Below are positions 40,270-49,741 of a stretch of DNA of 64,000 nt, piece by piece (position 1 is the stretch's first letter; each line of letters begins with the position of its first letter). This DNA comes from Oscillospiraceae bacterium (GTDB lineage Bacteria; Bacillota; Clostridia; Oscillospirales; Ruminococcaceae), in contig JAFYQD010000008.1 in NCBI GenBank assembly GCA_017547245.1, forward strand, positions 62,001-126,000, given 5' to 3'. The notes under the pieces were generated by a model. That model was given only the letters and a program-made list of their open reading frames with translations. It made no database searches and was not told where the DNA came from. The position numbers and the translations under genes were made by a program.

Positions 40270-42030
40270 TTATACCTTCTTACCCACAAAGTTAACCACA
40301 ATGCCCATAGCCACAGTGCCCAACAGCAAGGCAATCCAAGCGGGCATGCCGGTGATGCTGGTAAGCAGAGTACCAAATATCACGGTGGTGATGGCTACCG
40401 TGATAGCATAAGGCATCTGGGTACGCACATGGTCCATGGTTTCGCACCCTGCGCCAAGGGCTGCCAGAATGGTGCAGTCGGTCATGGGCGAGCAGTGGTC
40501 ACCAAAGATACTGCCCGAAAGAACGGCTGCCACGCAGGCCAGCATAAAGGGATCGAGCGAGGGGTCGGCGGCGATGCCGCTTACCGCTGCCACAATGGGA
40601 ACTGCCATGGGCATTACCATAAACATACAGCCATAGCTGCCGGTGGCAAAGGAAATAAGACAGCAGGTAAGGAAGATAAGTGTGGGTATCAGCACCATGG
40701 GGATGCCGGCGCTGATGGCATCAACAACAAAGTATACGCTGCCCAACTGGGATACACAGTCAGACAAAGACCAGGCAAGGATCAGTACGATGATGGTGGG
40801 CATCAGCGAGATGGCGCCGTCTACCCAGGCCAGAATACCGTCGTGCAGGCTGAACAGGTTCAGGCATACACCCATAACAAGGGCGGCAAAGCCTGCCAGG
40901 AAAGCACCCTCCATAACCAGCTGAATGGTATCGGCACAGCCAATGATGGTGGAGATGGTGCTGAAGGAAAAACCTGCTCCAGGGGCAATCAAACCATCCT
41001 GAATGGCGGTTGCCTTGCCGGTGATGTAAAATGCGGAAAGGTCAAAGATAAGCATCAGCAGAACACTGCCGAAAGCCAGTATAATACGAGGCCACTGGCG
41101 GTCAGACCGATCATAGCCGGGCAGTTCTTCGGGGCGGTCGGTGACCACCTGGGTTCCCTTTTTAACGGGGTGACCTGCACGTGCACGGCGTTCGGCCTGC
41201 AGCATGGGACCATATTCACGACCGCTTGCAGTCAGCAGCAGAATGAATATAATCGCAAAAATGCAATAGAAACAATAAGGAATGCTGTTAAAGAAGATGT
41301 GGAATGCACTAGCAGAGGAGCCAATGGCATCCAGACCTTCCTGAATGACAGAAACTTCTACAGCAACCCAGCTGGAAATAACGGCAATGCCGGCCAGCGG
41401 AGCGGCAGTGGAGTCGACGATGTAGGAAAGCTTTTCGCGGCTGACGCCGGCCTTGTCGGTTACAGGGGTAAGAACAGGACCGGAAATCAGGGCGTTGGCA
41501 TAGTCATCGAAGAAAAACAAAGTACAGAACAGCTGACTTACAAGGTTTGCCTTGCGGGGGCTGTTGATTTTTCTGGTCAATTTTCGTGCTGTGGCTTCAA
41601 AACCGCCGCTTCGACGGATAACACCTTCCATACCGCCTACGGCAACGCAAAGGATCAGTACCTGTACATTATCGTAGTTTGAAGAAGTTTCAAGAATACC
41701 CACTACGGTGTTGTGGAAGGTATCGTAAAAAATGCCGCCGCCATCAATGGCGGTAATCAGGGCACCGCCCGAAAGAACACCGGCCAGCAAAGACAGAATT
41801 ACGTCGCCGGTAAGAAAGGCCAGCACAACAGCAAACAGCGGAGGCAGCAGGGACCACATGCCAAGGGCACGTCCCAAAGCCTCCGGTTGATCCAGACCGG
41901 GCAACATAGGTGCCAGGTCCATTACATGGAAAATAGCGAAAAAAGCGCCAATACAAAGCAGTGCGGTGAGAGCACGTTTCAGCTCCCATGTTCTGCTTTT
42001 CAGCGCCGAAAGCATATGATTGAATCTCAA
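40270..42030 (-). CDS. NhaC-family Na+/H+ antiporter-like transporter
   Basis: This 586-residue membrane protein has about twelve hydrophobic segments and NhaC-family blocks: 'FDDYANALISGPVLTPVTDK' (residues 185-204), 'STAAPLAGIAVISSWVAVEV', and 'SGSIFGDHCSPMTDCTILAA' near 520. Family members exchange Na+ for H+, and relatives exchange organic acids or amines. It lies directly behind the agmatine cluster, so pH or ion balance during ammonia production, or transport of a related metabolite, are candidate roles (inference). Translation starts at TTG 42030, with GGGAGG nine bases upstream; an ATG five codons later is an alternative. Confidence 0.85.
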   Translation of the reverse strand: MRFNHMLSALKSRTWELKRALTALLCIGAFFAIFHVMDLAPMLPGLDQPEALGRALGMWSLLPPLFAVVLAFLTGDVILSLLAGVLSGGALITAIDGGGIFYDTFHNTVVGILETSSNYDNVQVLILCVAVGGMEGVIRRSGGFEATARKLTRKINSPRKANLVSQLFCTLFFFDDYANALISGPVLTPVTDKAGVSREKLSYIVDSTAAPLAGIAVISSWVAVEVSVIQEGLDAIGSSASAFHIFFNSIPYCFYCIFAIIFILLLTASGREYGPMLQAERRARAGHPVKKGTQVVTDRPEELPGYDRSDRQWPRIILAFGSVLLMLIFDLSAFYITGKATAIQDGLIAPGAGFSFSTISTIIGCADTIQLVMEGAFLAGFAALVMGVCLNLFSLHDGILAWVDGAISLMPTIIVLILAWSLSDCVSQLGSVYFVVDAISAGIPMVLIPTLIFLTCCLISFATGSYGCMFMVMPMAVPIVAAVSGIAADPSLDPFMLACVAAVLSGSIFGDHCSPMTDCTILAALGAGCETMDHVRTQMPYAITVAITTVIFGTLLTSITGMPAWIALLLGTVAMGIVVNFVGKKV

Positions 42031-42090
42031 GGTGTTTTGCCTCCCGTCGGATTTTTTATCACAACCGCAGAAGCCATGATATTATGGTAA

Positions 42091-42129
42091 AAAGGCCCCC
42101 ATTCAGGCAATATTGGAATGGGGGCCTTT
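42091..42129. terminator. Terminator of the agmatine operon
   Basis: AAAGGCCCCCATTC pairs with GAATGGGGGCCTTT around an 11-base loop, with T4-5 on the minus strand. It lies 22 bases past arcC and separates it from nhaC. Confidence 0.85.
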
Positions 42130-42150
42130 ACGTCAGAGATTGCTATGGAT

Positions 42151-43092
42151 TTATGCGAAAGAAATAACTGTGCCGGTCTTGCCTTCCAAAGCGTCGATGG
42201 CCTTATCCAGAGAAGTGATGATAGCCTTCTTGCCGGGGTTGGTACGGACAAACTTCATAGCAGCCTGTACCTTAGGCAGCATGGAGCCGGGGGCGAAATG
42301 GCCTTCCTCGCAGTAGCGGGCGGCATCGGCCAGGCTCATGTGATCCAGGCTTTCCTGGTTGGGCTTGCCCCAGTTGATGGCAACCTTTTCAACTTCGGTA
42401 AGGATCATCAGGGTGTCGGCGTCAACCTGTTCAGCCAACAGTTCGGCAGCAAAGTCCTTGTCAATTACAGCGGCTACACCTTGCAGGGTGCCGTCGGCGT
42501 TTTCCATAACGGGGATACCGCCACCGCCGCAGGTGATGACAATGGTGTCCTTCCACAGACGCTTTACATCGTTGATTTCAACGATGCGCTGGGGCAGGGG
42601 AGAGGCAACAACACGGCGATAGCCGCGGCCGGCGTCTTCCTTCATTGCAAAGCCCTTTTCCTCAACCAGCTGATCGGCTTCTTCCTTGGTGTAGAAACCA
42701 CCGATGGGCTTGGTGGGGTTCTGGAAAGCAGGATCAGCAGCATCTACGATCATCTGGGTAACCAGACTTACAACAGGGATATTCAGATTCCGGCGGGCCA
42801 GCGAGTAACGCAGGGCCTGCTGGATGTGGTAGCCGATGTATCCCTGGCTCATAGCACCGCATACGTCGAAGGGCATAGGGGGAACCACGTCCTTGGCGGT
42901 TTCGCTGGCAAGCAGAATGCGGCCAACCTGGGGGCCATTGCCATGAACGATGGCCAGTTCGTAGCCATTGGCGCTCAGTTCAGCAATGTGTTCACAGGTC
43001 TGCTTTACAACTTCCAGCTGGCCTTCGGCAGTGGGAGCACTATTCTTGGACTGCAGGGCGTTGCCGCCCAGAGCAATAACAAGTTTAGACAC
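42151..43092 (-). CDS. arcC: Carbamate kinase
   Basis: This 313-residue kinase transfers phosphate from carbamoyl phosphate to ADP, yielding ATP, CO2 and ammonia. Family blocks include 'LVIALGGNALQ' at the start, 'IVHGNGPQVGRIL', 'PLPQRIVEINDVKRL', 'CGGGGIPV' and 'DKDFAAELLAEQV'. It starts at GTG 43092 with AAGGAGG. It is the last gene of aguD-aguA-ptcA-arcC, so it is the AguC-type enzyme that harvests energy from agmatine rather than arginine. Confidence 0.96.
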   Translation of the reverse strand: MSKLVIALGGNALQSKNSAPTAEGQLEVVKQTCEHIAELSANGYELAIVHGNGPQVGRILLASETAKDVVPPMPFDVCGAMSQGYIGYHIQQALRYSLARRNLNIPVVSLVTQMIVDAADPAFQNPTKPIGGFYTKEEADQLVEEKGFAMKEDAGRGYRRVVASPLPQRIVEINDVKRLWKDTIVITCGGGGIPVMENADGTLQGVAAVIDKDFAAELLAEQVDADTLMILTEVEKVAINWGKPNQESLDHMSLADAARYCEEGHFAPGSMLPKVQAAMKFVRTNPGKKAIITSLDKAIDALEGKTGTVISFA

Positions 43093-43117
43093 AGAAGTTT
43101 CCTCCTTAAAAGCGTAC

Positions 43118-44146
43118 TTAGTTCAGACCGATCTTGGTCATGAATGCATCCAGAGATTCCTTAGCAGCAGCCTTCTGCAGTTCGGTGGAATCCTTCTGGT
43201 AGTTGCACAGCCATACCAGCAGACCACGCATAGCGGTCAGACGGTTGCCAGCTTCATCCCAGCACAGGGAGGATTCGGAGTCGGCTACTTCGTCGGTAAC
43301 GTCTTCGCCACGGGTGGCGGGCAGGCAGTGCATGAACTTGCAGCCAATGTTGCCCAGAGCCATCAGTTCACGGTTTACCTGGTAGTCGCCGAAGATGCGT
43401 ACGCGTTCTTCCTTGGGCATTTCGGATTCGTACAGGCCGTACCAAACGTCGGTGTAGATGAAGTCAGCACCCTTTACCAGGTCACGGTCGTCGCCGTATT
43501 CGAAGGTAGCGCCGCTTTCTTCACAGTTCTTAGCAATAACTTCCATGCAAGCAGCAGAGGGAGAGTCGGGCAGCTGATGACCCTTGGGGCCGTAGTGAGC
43601 AAACTTCATGCCCAGCTTGGTGGTGATCATAGCCAGAGAAGCGCAAACCTGGGTGGCGTCGCCTACGAAAACAACCTTGCAGTCTTCCAGCTTCTTGCCA
43701 CGGGGCAGGTTTTCAACGATGGTGCACATGTCGCCGATTTCCTGGGTGGGATGGTTGTAGTCGGACATAGCGTTCAGAACGGGGATGGTGCAGGCTTCGG
43801 CCAGATCAACAACGGTCTTGTGTTCGATAACACGAGCCATAACAACGTCGATCAGCTGAGACAGAACCTTGCCGGTGTCGCCGATGGTTTCGTGGCCGCC
43901 CAGCTGGATCATGCCAGGCCCGAGGTACTGAGCGTGACCGCCCATCTGGCTCATAGCGGTTTCAAAGGAAACACGGGTACGGGTAGAAGACTGCTGGAAG
44001 ATCATGCCCAGGGTCTTATTCTTCATCAGAGGGGGATAGTAACCGGCCTTGATGCACTTCTTGATTTCGAGGGACAGGTAGATGATGTCGAGCAGTTCCT
44101 GCTTGGTAAAGTCGCTGGTGTCAATGAAATGGCGCAGCTGATTCAT
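43118..44146 (-). CDS. ptcA: Putrescine carbamoyltransferase
   Basis: This 342-residue transferase splits carbamoylputrescine with phosphate into putrescine and carbamoyl phosphate. The carbamoyl-phosphate site '[13 protein letters not shown]' is near residue 53, and '[17 protein letters not shown]' near 273 holds the catalytic Cys-Leu-Pro. The 'DVWYGLYE' block (near 230) and the longer C-terminal helix are typical of putrescine rather than ornithine transferases. Its neighbours aguA, aguD and arcC confirm the role. GGAGG precedes ATG 44146. Also called AguB. Confidence 0.93.
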   Translation of the reverse strand: MNQLRHFIDTSDFTKQELLDIIYLSLEIKKCIKAGYYPPLMKNKTLGMIFQQSSTRTRVSFETAMSQMGGHAQYLGPGMIQLGGHETIGDTGKVLSQLIDVVMARVIEHKTVVDLAEACTIPVLNAMSDYNHPTQEIGDMCTIVENLPRGKKLEDCKVVFVGDATQVCASLAMITTKLGMKFAHYGPKGHQLPDSPSAACMEVIAKNCEESGATFEYGDDRDLVKGADFIYTDVWYGLYESEMPKEERVRIFGDYQVNRELMALGNIGCKFMHCLPATRGEDVTDEVADSESSLCWDEAGNRLTAMRGLLVWLCNYQKDSTELQKAAAKESLDAFMTKIGLN

Positions 44147-44199
44147 GATAATATACCTCCAAAAATTATTTTTTATTAATGTAATCGTTGCGCTTTCTT

Positions 44200-44238
44200 A
44201 AGGGTGGACAATCCATGGCAGGAGGAATGTCCACCCTT
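44200..44238 (-). other. Strong hairpin between aguA and ptcA
   Basis: An 11-bp perfect stem AAGGGTGGACA/TGTCCACCCTT (44200-44210, 44228-44238) with a 17-base loop is extended by flanking GCTTTC/GAAAGC. There is no T run, so it is not a terminator. It probably shields or sets the ends of mRNA segments and so tunes enzyme ratios; this is inferred. The minus-strand loop contains CCTCC, an anti-ribosome-site sequence. Confidence 0.7.
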
Positions 44239-44293
44239 GAAAGCAAGGAGAAAGCCAACGATATGACTTTAGGAATGATGGACTAAATCGAAA

Positions 44294-45424
44294 TTAGACC
44301 TTGGGCTGCTGCTGGGTGATGCAGTGGATGTTGCCGCCGCCGTAAGCTACTTCGGTGGTCATAACGGGTTCGATTACGTAGCCGGGGAACATTTCCTGAG
44401 CCTGCTGTACTGCCAGGGCGTCGTTTTCGTCGCCGTACTGGGGCAGAATGATAGCATTGTTGGTGATCAGGAAGTTCATGTAAGAAGCGATGGAGATTTC
44501 GCCTTCTTCACGGGGAATAGCACCGGTAGCAGTGTCGATGGACCAGGCATCCTTCAGGTAGCAGGGTTCCTTGGTCATGCACATCTTGTAAACCTTCAGC
44601 TTGCGGCCCTTGGCGTCGGTAGCTTCAGACAGAGTCTTGTAAGCAGCCTGAGCAGCTTCGTAGAAGGGATGGTTGGGGTCGTCGGACCAGATGCAGGCTA
44701 CTTCGCCGGGACGGATGTAGCAGGCAATGTCGTCGATGTGACCGTTGGTTTCGTAGGGATCGATGCCGTCCTTGATCCAGATGATCTTTTCCAGGTTCAG
44801 GTATTCCTTCAGCATCATTTCGATCTGTTCCTTGTCCAGGTTGGGAACGTTACGGCCGGCAGCTTCGTTCAGCAGGCACATTTCGGTGGTGATCAGGGTG
44901 CCTTCGCCGTCAACATGGATGGAGCCGCCTTCCAGAATGAAGTCCAGGCCGGCGGGGCAGCTGTCAGCGTCGGTACGGTAAGAGTCGATACCCTGCAGGT
45001 CGCAGATCTTCTGAGCCATGGCGTCGTCGTTGGCCCAGGGGAAGTACAGGCCGTCTACCAAGCCGCCCCAAGCATTGAAGATCCAGTCTACACCACGGAT
45101 TTCGCCCTTGTCGTTGATAACAAAGGTAGGACCGCAGTCACGGCACCAAGAGTCGTCGCTGCTCATTTCAACAACGCGGATGTGTTCGGGCAGACGAGCG
45201 CGGCAGTTGGCATACTGGGCATTGCTTACCAGCATGGTAACGGGGGTGTGCTTTGCAATAGCAACAGCAACATCGGTGTAGGCGCGCTGAGCGGGCTTAG
45301 CACCCTGACGCCAGTTGTCGGGACGTTCGGGCCAGATCATAAAGATGTGTTCCTGGGGTTCGAATTCGCCAGGCATACGGAAGCCGTCCTGCTTGGGAGT
45401 AGAACCGTAAATACGCTTTGCCAT
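44294..45424 (-). CDS. aguA: Agmatine deiminase
   Basis: AguA (376 residues) hydrolyses agmatine to N-carbamoylputrescine and ammonia. It has the five-bladed guanidino-group fold with 'MPGEFEPQEHIFMIWPERPD' near the start, 'DDSWCRDCGPTFVIN' near 95, 'EGGSIHVDGEGTLIT' near 168, 'TNGHIDDIACYI' with the catalytic His near 225, and 'YGGGNIHCITQQQP' with the nucleophilic Cys near 368. Length is typical. AGGAGG precedes ATG 45424. It lies 63 bases behind aguD. Confidence 0.97.
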   Translation of the reverse strand: MAKRIYGSTPKQDGFRMPGEFEPQEHIFMIWPERPDNWRQGAKPAQRAYTDVAVAIAKHTPVTMLVSNAQYANCRARLPEHIRVVEMSSDDSWCRDCGPTFVINDKGEIRGVDWIFNAWGGLVDGLYFPWANDDAMAQKICDLQGIDSYRTDADSCPAGLDFILEGGSIHVDGEGTLITTEMCLLNEAAGRNVPNLDKEQIEMMLKEYLNLEKIIWIKDGIDPYETNGHIDDIACYIRPGEVACIWSDDPNHPFYEAAQAAYKTLSEATDAKGRKLKVYKMCMTKEPCYLKDAWSIDTATGAIPREEGEISIASYMNFLITNNAIILPQYGDENDALAVQQAQEMFPGYVIEPVMTTEVAYGGGNIHCITQQQPKV

Positions 45425-45487
45425 AATAGTTTTCCTCCTGAGATTTTTATATTATGTAACGATAATTAATAACCGAAAAGGGAAGAC

Positions 45488-46861
45488 TTACTTCTTGTTC
45501 TTCTTTTCGCGGGAAATGGTCAGAACTTCGCCCAGGACGATGGAGATGATAGCACCGATGGTGATGGGCAGAACGGAAGCCAGAGTTTCAGCGTCGAAGG
45601 ACAGGGGAACAGCGCAGAAGATGATGGAGATGGCAATCAGAACCATGGGAACGTAAGCCATAACCTTCAGCATGCCTTCGTTGCCGGGTACACGGAAGGG
45701 ACGTTCGGTATCGGGATCTTCCTTACGCAGCTTGAGGAAGGCGGGGAAGATGGGCAGGTAGCTGGCCAGGAACAGAACCAGGTTCAGGGCAAAGAAGGTC
45801 CAGAACAGTTCGGATTCGGGAGCTACGATGGTCAGGATAACGCCCAGTACACAGATGATGGCAGCAACCACACCGTTGATGATGGCAGAGCCGATGGGCA
45901 TATCGTTCTTGGCCCAGCGCTTGGTGAAGGGCTTGGGCATATCGCCGTGTTCTGCAGCGTAGCAAGCGGTGTTGTTTACGCCCAGAGACCAGGAGATCAT
46001 GTTGCCGAACAGGGTAACCATGAACAGCAGAGCAACAGCACCGATGAAGATGCCGCCTTCCATGCCGCTCATCAGAACAACAGATTCGATCAGACCGGCA
46101 GCAGCGTCGATTTCAGAAGCGGGGATGCCGGCGCCAATGCCGAAGCCACCCAGCAGGTAAACAGCAGCAATTACGATACCGCCAATGATGATAGCCTGGG
46201 GAATCTGCTTCTTGGGGTTGTCCATGTCTTCAGAGAAGGTGCAGACAACTTCGAAGCCCAGCATGTTGAAGATGATAACAGAGATGAAGGACAGGCTGTC
46301 CAGGTCGAAGCTGGGCAGGAAGGAAGCGGCGCTCATATCGTTAACGAAACCGTTCTTGATGATGAAGAAGATGCCCATGCCGCCAACCAGCAGAGCCAGA
46401 GCAACCTTGATAACAGCGCAGATGTTCAGGATGATAACGCTGTCGCAAACGGGGAAGCAAGCAATGATGGTAACGATCAGAATGAATGCCAGCTGGATGA
46501 GCAGGCTGGCTACCAGACCGATTTCAATGCCGAAAGCAATGCTCAGCAGGTCGGGAACCATAACTGCCAGAGAAGCCATCCACAGGGGGAAGTTGAGCCA
46601 ATACCACCAGGAAGCACGGGCGCCCCAGCGGGTGTTGGGATAAGCCTGATGAACCCAGTCATACAGACCGCCGTCGCCCTGATAGGTGGTGCCCAATTCG
46701 GAAGAAATCAGGCCGTAGGGCAGCAGGAAGGCCACGATCATGAAGGCCCACCAGAAGAACTGGCTGTTGCCGAGTACTGCTACGGGTGCTGCAGCTTCTG
46801 CTACAAACACAACGCAGATGACGGTAAGAACAACGTCACTCAGCTTGAATTTTTTTTGCAT
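45488..46861 (-). CDS. aguD: Agmatine/putrescine antiporter (APC family)
   Basis: This 457-residue transporter has twelve hydrophobic segments and APC amino acid-polyamine features such as 'EAAAPVAVLGNSQFFWW', 'LGTTYQGDGGLYDWVHQAYP' and 'MLGFEVVCTFSEDMDNPKKQIP' region (positions 198-218). By place in the cluster it should exchange external agmatine for internal putrescine, avoiding a net energy cost. AAGGAGAG precedes ATG 46861. It is the first gene of the operon and faces the regulator aguR across a 323-base spacer. Confidence 0.9.
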   Translation of the reverse strand: MQKKFKLSDVVLTVICVVFVAEAAAPVAVLGNSQFFWWAFMIVAFLLPYGLISSELGTTYQGDGGLYDWVHQAYPNTRWGARASWWYWLNFPLWMASLAVMVPDLLSIAFGIEIGLVASLLIQLAFILIVTIIACFPVCDSVIILNICAVIKVALALLVGGMGIFFIIKNGFVNDMSAASFLPSFDLDSLSFISVIIFNMLGFEVVCTFSEDMDNPKKQIPQAIIIGGIVIAAVYLLGGFGIGAGIPASEIDAAAGLIESVVLMSGMEGGIFIGAVALLFMVTLFGNMISWSLGVNNTACYAAEHGDMPKPFTKRWAKNDMPIGSAIINGVVAAIICVLGVILTIVAPESELFWTFFALNLVLFLASYLPIFPAFLKLRKEDPDTERPFRVPGNEGMLKVMAYVPMVLIAISIIFCAVPLSFDAETLASVLPITIGAIISIVLGEVLTISREKKNKK

Positions 46862-46960
46862 ACGTTTGCACTCTCCTTTTTGTTTGTTTCCACCCCAAAT
46901 ATATAATAAGGTGTTACATTGCAGAAGCAGTTATACAACCCATTTCTGCGGTACATGCTT

Positions 46961-47016
46961 AGTATATCACCATTTACCCCAGATTAATAGTTATATTTGG
47001 CACAAACGGTTGTTTG
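46961..47016 (-). promoter_or_regulatory. aguD promoter and candidate AguR site
   Basis: A -10 TATACT (46966-46961, minus) lacks a good -35, as expected of an activator-dependent promoter. The inverted repeat CAAAC-GGTT-GTTTG (47003-47016) is centred near -55. In the same spacer an extended -10 TG-A-TAGAAT (47121-47129, plus) probably serves aguR. Confidence 0.55.
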
Positions 47017-47184
47017 TTTTATCTGTAGCTAACATAAACTTCCGTAAACTTTTAAGCATGTTGCACAAATAAACGTGAGGAAGTTGTCACACCCCGTCAA
47101 TTCCTCGGGATAAGGTTTCATGATAGAATATAAAAGGACAAAAAAGATATATTTTTAACAATATTTGATGGAAGGAGCTTTTCT

Positions 47185-48162
47185 GTGACGCAGTCCATTA
47201 TTCTGCTGTTATATAATTTGTTTTTAACAGCGGTTTATGCCATTGCCGGCGTTTGTGCTTACTTTTTTTATGCCCAGAAAAAAGATTCCTATTTCATTGC
47301 ATTGGGCGTAATGTTCTGTGCATATATCTTTGACAACACCATTGTGTGCTGTACCGAGTTGATTCCCGAGTTTGCCACCCTGTACGACACCTTGTTTTTG
47401 CTGGCACCGTCGGTAAAAACCATTTACTTCATCATTCTGGTCGGATGCATGCTTTATGCATTCCAAAAGAGTATGAATATTCTGTCGTTGGTTCGTATGC
47501 TGATTCCGATGGCGATCTATTCCATAATCCTGATCAGCGCACCCATAATTAACGAAAACAACTGGATGGTGTTTATTTATTATCTGCCTACCCAGTTGAT
47601 GATGGTTGTGATTGCATTGTGGGGTCTGCGCCGCATCAAAAAGTATCCCGACTTTCACTGTCAGGATGATCTTGCGGTAAATTCCAAAATGCTGGTTATT
47701 CTGATGTTGTTTGGTTTAGGCATTCTGATTGAAGACACCATCGTTATTTTCTCCTTTGATATCTTTGCGGCGGTGGGCCTTAAAATCAACAACCGCAATT
47801 TCACCGAAAACCTTTTGTTCCTGACATTGGCTTTCTACATCATCCGCAAAGCACAAAGCGGTTTGAAAACCTGCCTTAACGATGTTTCTCAGTTCCATTC
47901 GTCTTCCTCCATGCACATTGTGCTTACCCCCTTTAAGCAGTTCTGCACCAGCTATGCGTTGACCGAGCGTGAGGGAGAAATTCTGGAATGCCTGCTCAAC
48001 GGCAAAAGCCAGCAGGAAATCAGCGAAGAGCTTATCATCGCGTTGGGTACGGTAAAAACCCACACCCACAATGTTTACCAGAAAACCAACGCATCCAACC
48101 GCACTCAGCTTCTTCATATGTACAAGAATTTTGCTGAAAGAACCAAGATGAATGCCCAATAA
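47185..48162 (+). CDS. aguR: Membrane-embedded LuxR-type regulator of agmatine genes
   Basis: This 325-residue protein joins an N-terminal membrane domain of seven hydrophobic segments (about residues 5-225) to a C-terminal LuxR helix-turn-helix ('LTEREGEILECLLNGKSQQE', then 'GTVKTHTHNVYQKTNASNR', residues 255-315). That layout matches AguR of lactic acid bacteria, a one-component membrane activator of the agmatine operon. It is divergent from aguD. It starts at GTG 47185 with AAGGAG. That it senses agmatine is inferred from context. Confidence 0.88.
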   Translation: MTQSIILLLYNLFLTAVYAIAGVCAYFFYAQKKDSYFIALGVMFCAYIFDNTIVCCTELIPEFATLYDTLFLLAPSVKTIYFIILVGCMLYAFQKSMNILSLVRMLIPMAIYSIILISAPIINENNWMVFIYYLPTQLMMVVIALWGLRRIKKYPDFHCQDDLAVNSKMLVILMLFGLGILIEDTIVIFSFDIFAAVGLKINNRNFTENLLFLTLAFYIIRKAQSGLKTCLNDVSQFHSSSSMHIVLTPFKQFCTSYALTEREGEILECLLNGKSQQEISEELIIALGTVKTHTHNVYQKTNASNRTQLLHMYKNFAERTKMNAQ

Positions 48163-48173
48163 ACACAAAAGGC

Positions 48174-48210
48174 AAACAGCCTGCTTCACTTAAGAAGCAG
48201 GCTGTTTTTG
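48174..48210. terminator. Terminator of aguR
   Basis: AACAGCCTGCTTC pairs with GAAGCAGGCTGTT around ACTTAA, followed by TTTG. Confidence 0.85.
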
Positions 48211-48224
48211 TTGCTGGCAAATGG

Positions 48225-48257
48225 AAAAGGTCCGCATCTTTGGGATGCGGACCTTTT
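48225..48257. terminator. Terminator of the NSS symporter gene
   Basis: AAAAGGTCCGCATC pairs with GATGCGGACCTTTT around TTTGG; it lies 12 bases past the minus-strand symporter stop. Confidence 0.85.
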
Positions 48258-48268
48258 GAAGTTTAAGT

Positions 48269-49669
48269 TTACTTGATGATGCCGAAGGACTGCAGCAGAA
48301 GCAGGAACAGCATAGCAGGGGTTGCAAACTTTACCATAAAGACATACAGTGCTTTGCGGCTGAACTTGATACCGCCAAGGGTTATTTCGTCCAAAATGGA
48401 TTTGGGTCCGCATACCCAGCCAATCAGAATGCAGGTGGCAATGGCTACGACAGGCATCAGCACATAGTTGCTGACATAGTCCAAAATATCCAGCACCTGA
48501 CCCACCGAACCGTTGGGCAGGGTCAGATCAAAGTAGAGCAGGTTGTAGCCAAGGCATACAACGATACCTACCAGCAGCGAAATAACAGAAACAATAACAG
48601 TGCTCTTTTTGCGCTCATAATGGAACTTGTCCATAAAGCTGGCAACAACGGCTTCCATAAGAGAAACCGAAGAGGTAAGGGCTGCAAAGGTTACCATAAG
48701 GAAGAAGAGGATGCCGATGAAGGGGCCGATAACGCCCATGGCGTTGAATACCTTGGGCAGAGAAATAAACATCAGGCTGGGACCGGAGGCGGCAAGGCCT
48801 TCACTGCCCATAAAGGTGAATACGGCGGGAATGATCATCATGCCGGCCAGAAAAGCAACCAGAGTATCAAAGAACTCGATGCGGTTGACCGATTTGACCA
48901 GGTTAACGTCCTTTTTAACATAAGAGCCGTAGGCAACCATAATACCCATGGCAACACTGATGGAATAGAACAGCTGGCTCATGGCATCGATGACCACCCG
49001 AAGCAGCTTGCTGAAGGTCATACCCTCAAAGTTGGGGATAAGGTAAACCTTAAGGCCTTCCAGGCCGGTACGGGTAACGCCGGCATCGTCGGAGTGGCTG
49101 AGAGTAAGCGAGAATGCGGCAATGCCGATGATCAGAAGAACCAGAATGGGCATAAGCACAGTCGAAAACTTTTCGATGCCGTTGTTAACACCCTTGTACA
49201 CAATAAAAACAGTGGCTGCCAGAAAAACAACAAACCAAAGAATGGGGCTCCATTGTGCGGTGATAAAGCCGGTGAAATGGCTGGCTTCTACGGCGGCAGC
49301 GGCATTTCCAGTTACAAAGTCGGCCAGATACTTCAAAATCCAGCCGCCGATGACGCAGTAGTAAGGAAGAATAATGGTAGGAATGACACAGGCAAGAATG
49401 CCTGTCCAGCCCCAGTTTTTATTCATTACCTTGTATGCGGTAAGAGGACTTTGGCCGGTTTTGCGTCCGATGGCAATTTCGCTGGTCAGCAGTGCAAAAC
49501 CAAAGGTCAGCGCAAGAATCAGATAGCACAGCAGGAAGACACCGCCGCCATCCTTGGCTGCCAGATAGGGGAAACGCCAGATATTACCCAGACCAACGGC
49601 ACTGCCGGCAGCGGCCAGAATAAAACCGAGCGAGCCGCCAAACGTGCTGCGTTCTTTTTTGTTTTCCAT
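48269..49669 (-). CDS. Sodium-dependent amino acid symporter (NSS/SNF family)
   Basis: This 466-residue transporter belongs to the neurotransmitter:sodium symporter family, with the sodium-site opening 'AAAGSAVGLGNIWRFPYLAA' (residues 19-38), 'GGGVFLLCYL' and eleven to twelve hydrophobic segments. Bacterial members such as MhsT and Tyt1 import tyrosine, tryptophan or other hydrophobic amino acids; the substrate here is unknown. It lies next to aguR but on the opposite strand with its own terminator, so it is not clearly part of the agmatine module. GGAGGGAA precedes ATG 49669. Confidence 0.93.
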   Translation of the reverse strand: MENKKERSTFGGSLGFILAAAGSAVGLGNIWRFPYLAAKDGGGVFLLCYLILALTFGFALLTSEIAIGRKTGQSPLTAYKVMNKNWGWTGILACVIPTIILPYYCVIGGWILKYLADFVTGNAAAAVEASHFTGFITAQWSPILWFVVFLAATVFIVYKGVNNGIEKFSTVLMPILVLLIIGIAAFSLTLSHSDDAGVTRTGLEGLKVYLIPNFEGMTFSKLLRVVIDAMSQLFYSISVAMGIMVAYGSYVKKDVNLVKSVNRIEFFDTLVAFLAGMMIIPAVFTFMGSEGLAASGPSLMFISLPKVFNAMGVIGPFIGILFFLMVTFAALTSSVSLMEAVVASFMDKFHYERKKSTVIVSVISLLVGIVVCLGYNLLYFDLTLPNGSVGQVLDILDYVSNYVLMPVVAIATCILIGWVCGPKSILDEITLGGIKFSRKALYVFMVKFATPAMLFLLLLQSFGIIK

Positions 49670-49704
49670 GATGGATTCCCTCCGAATTATTTTTTACATC
49701 TTAA

Positions 49705-49734
49705 CAAAAACACCGCAATCCTATGGGACTGCGG
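49705..49734 (-). terminator. Terminator of tRNA-Ala
   Basis: CCGCAGTCC pairs with GGATTGCGG (one G-T) on the minus strand and is followed by TGTTTTTG, just past the tRNA 3' end. Confidence 0.75.
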
Positions 49735-49741
49735 CATAAAG

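Noticed and set aside
48269..49669. NSS symporter as part of the agmatine cluster
   Set aside because: It is convergent with aguR, separated by two terminators and belongs to a family that carries hydrophobic amino acids rather than polyamines.
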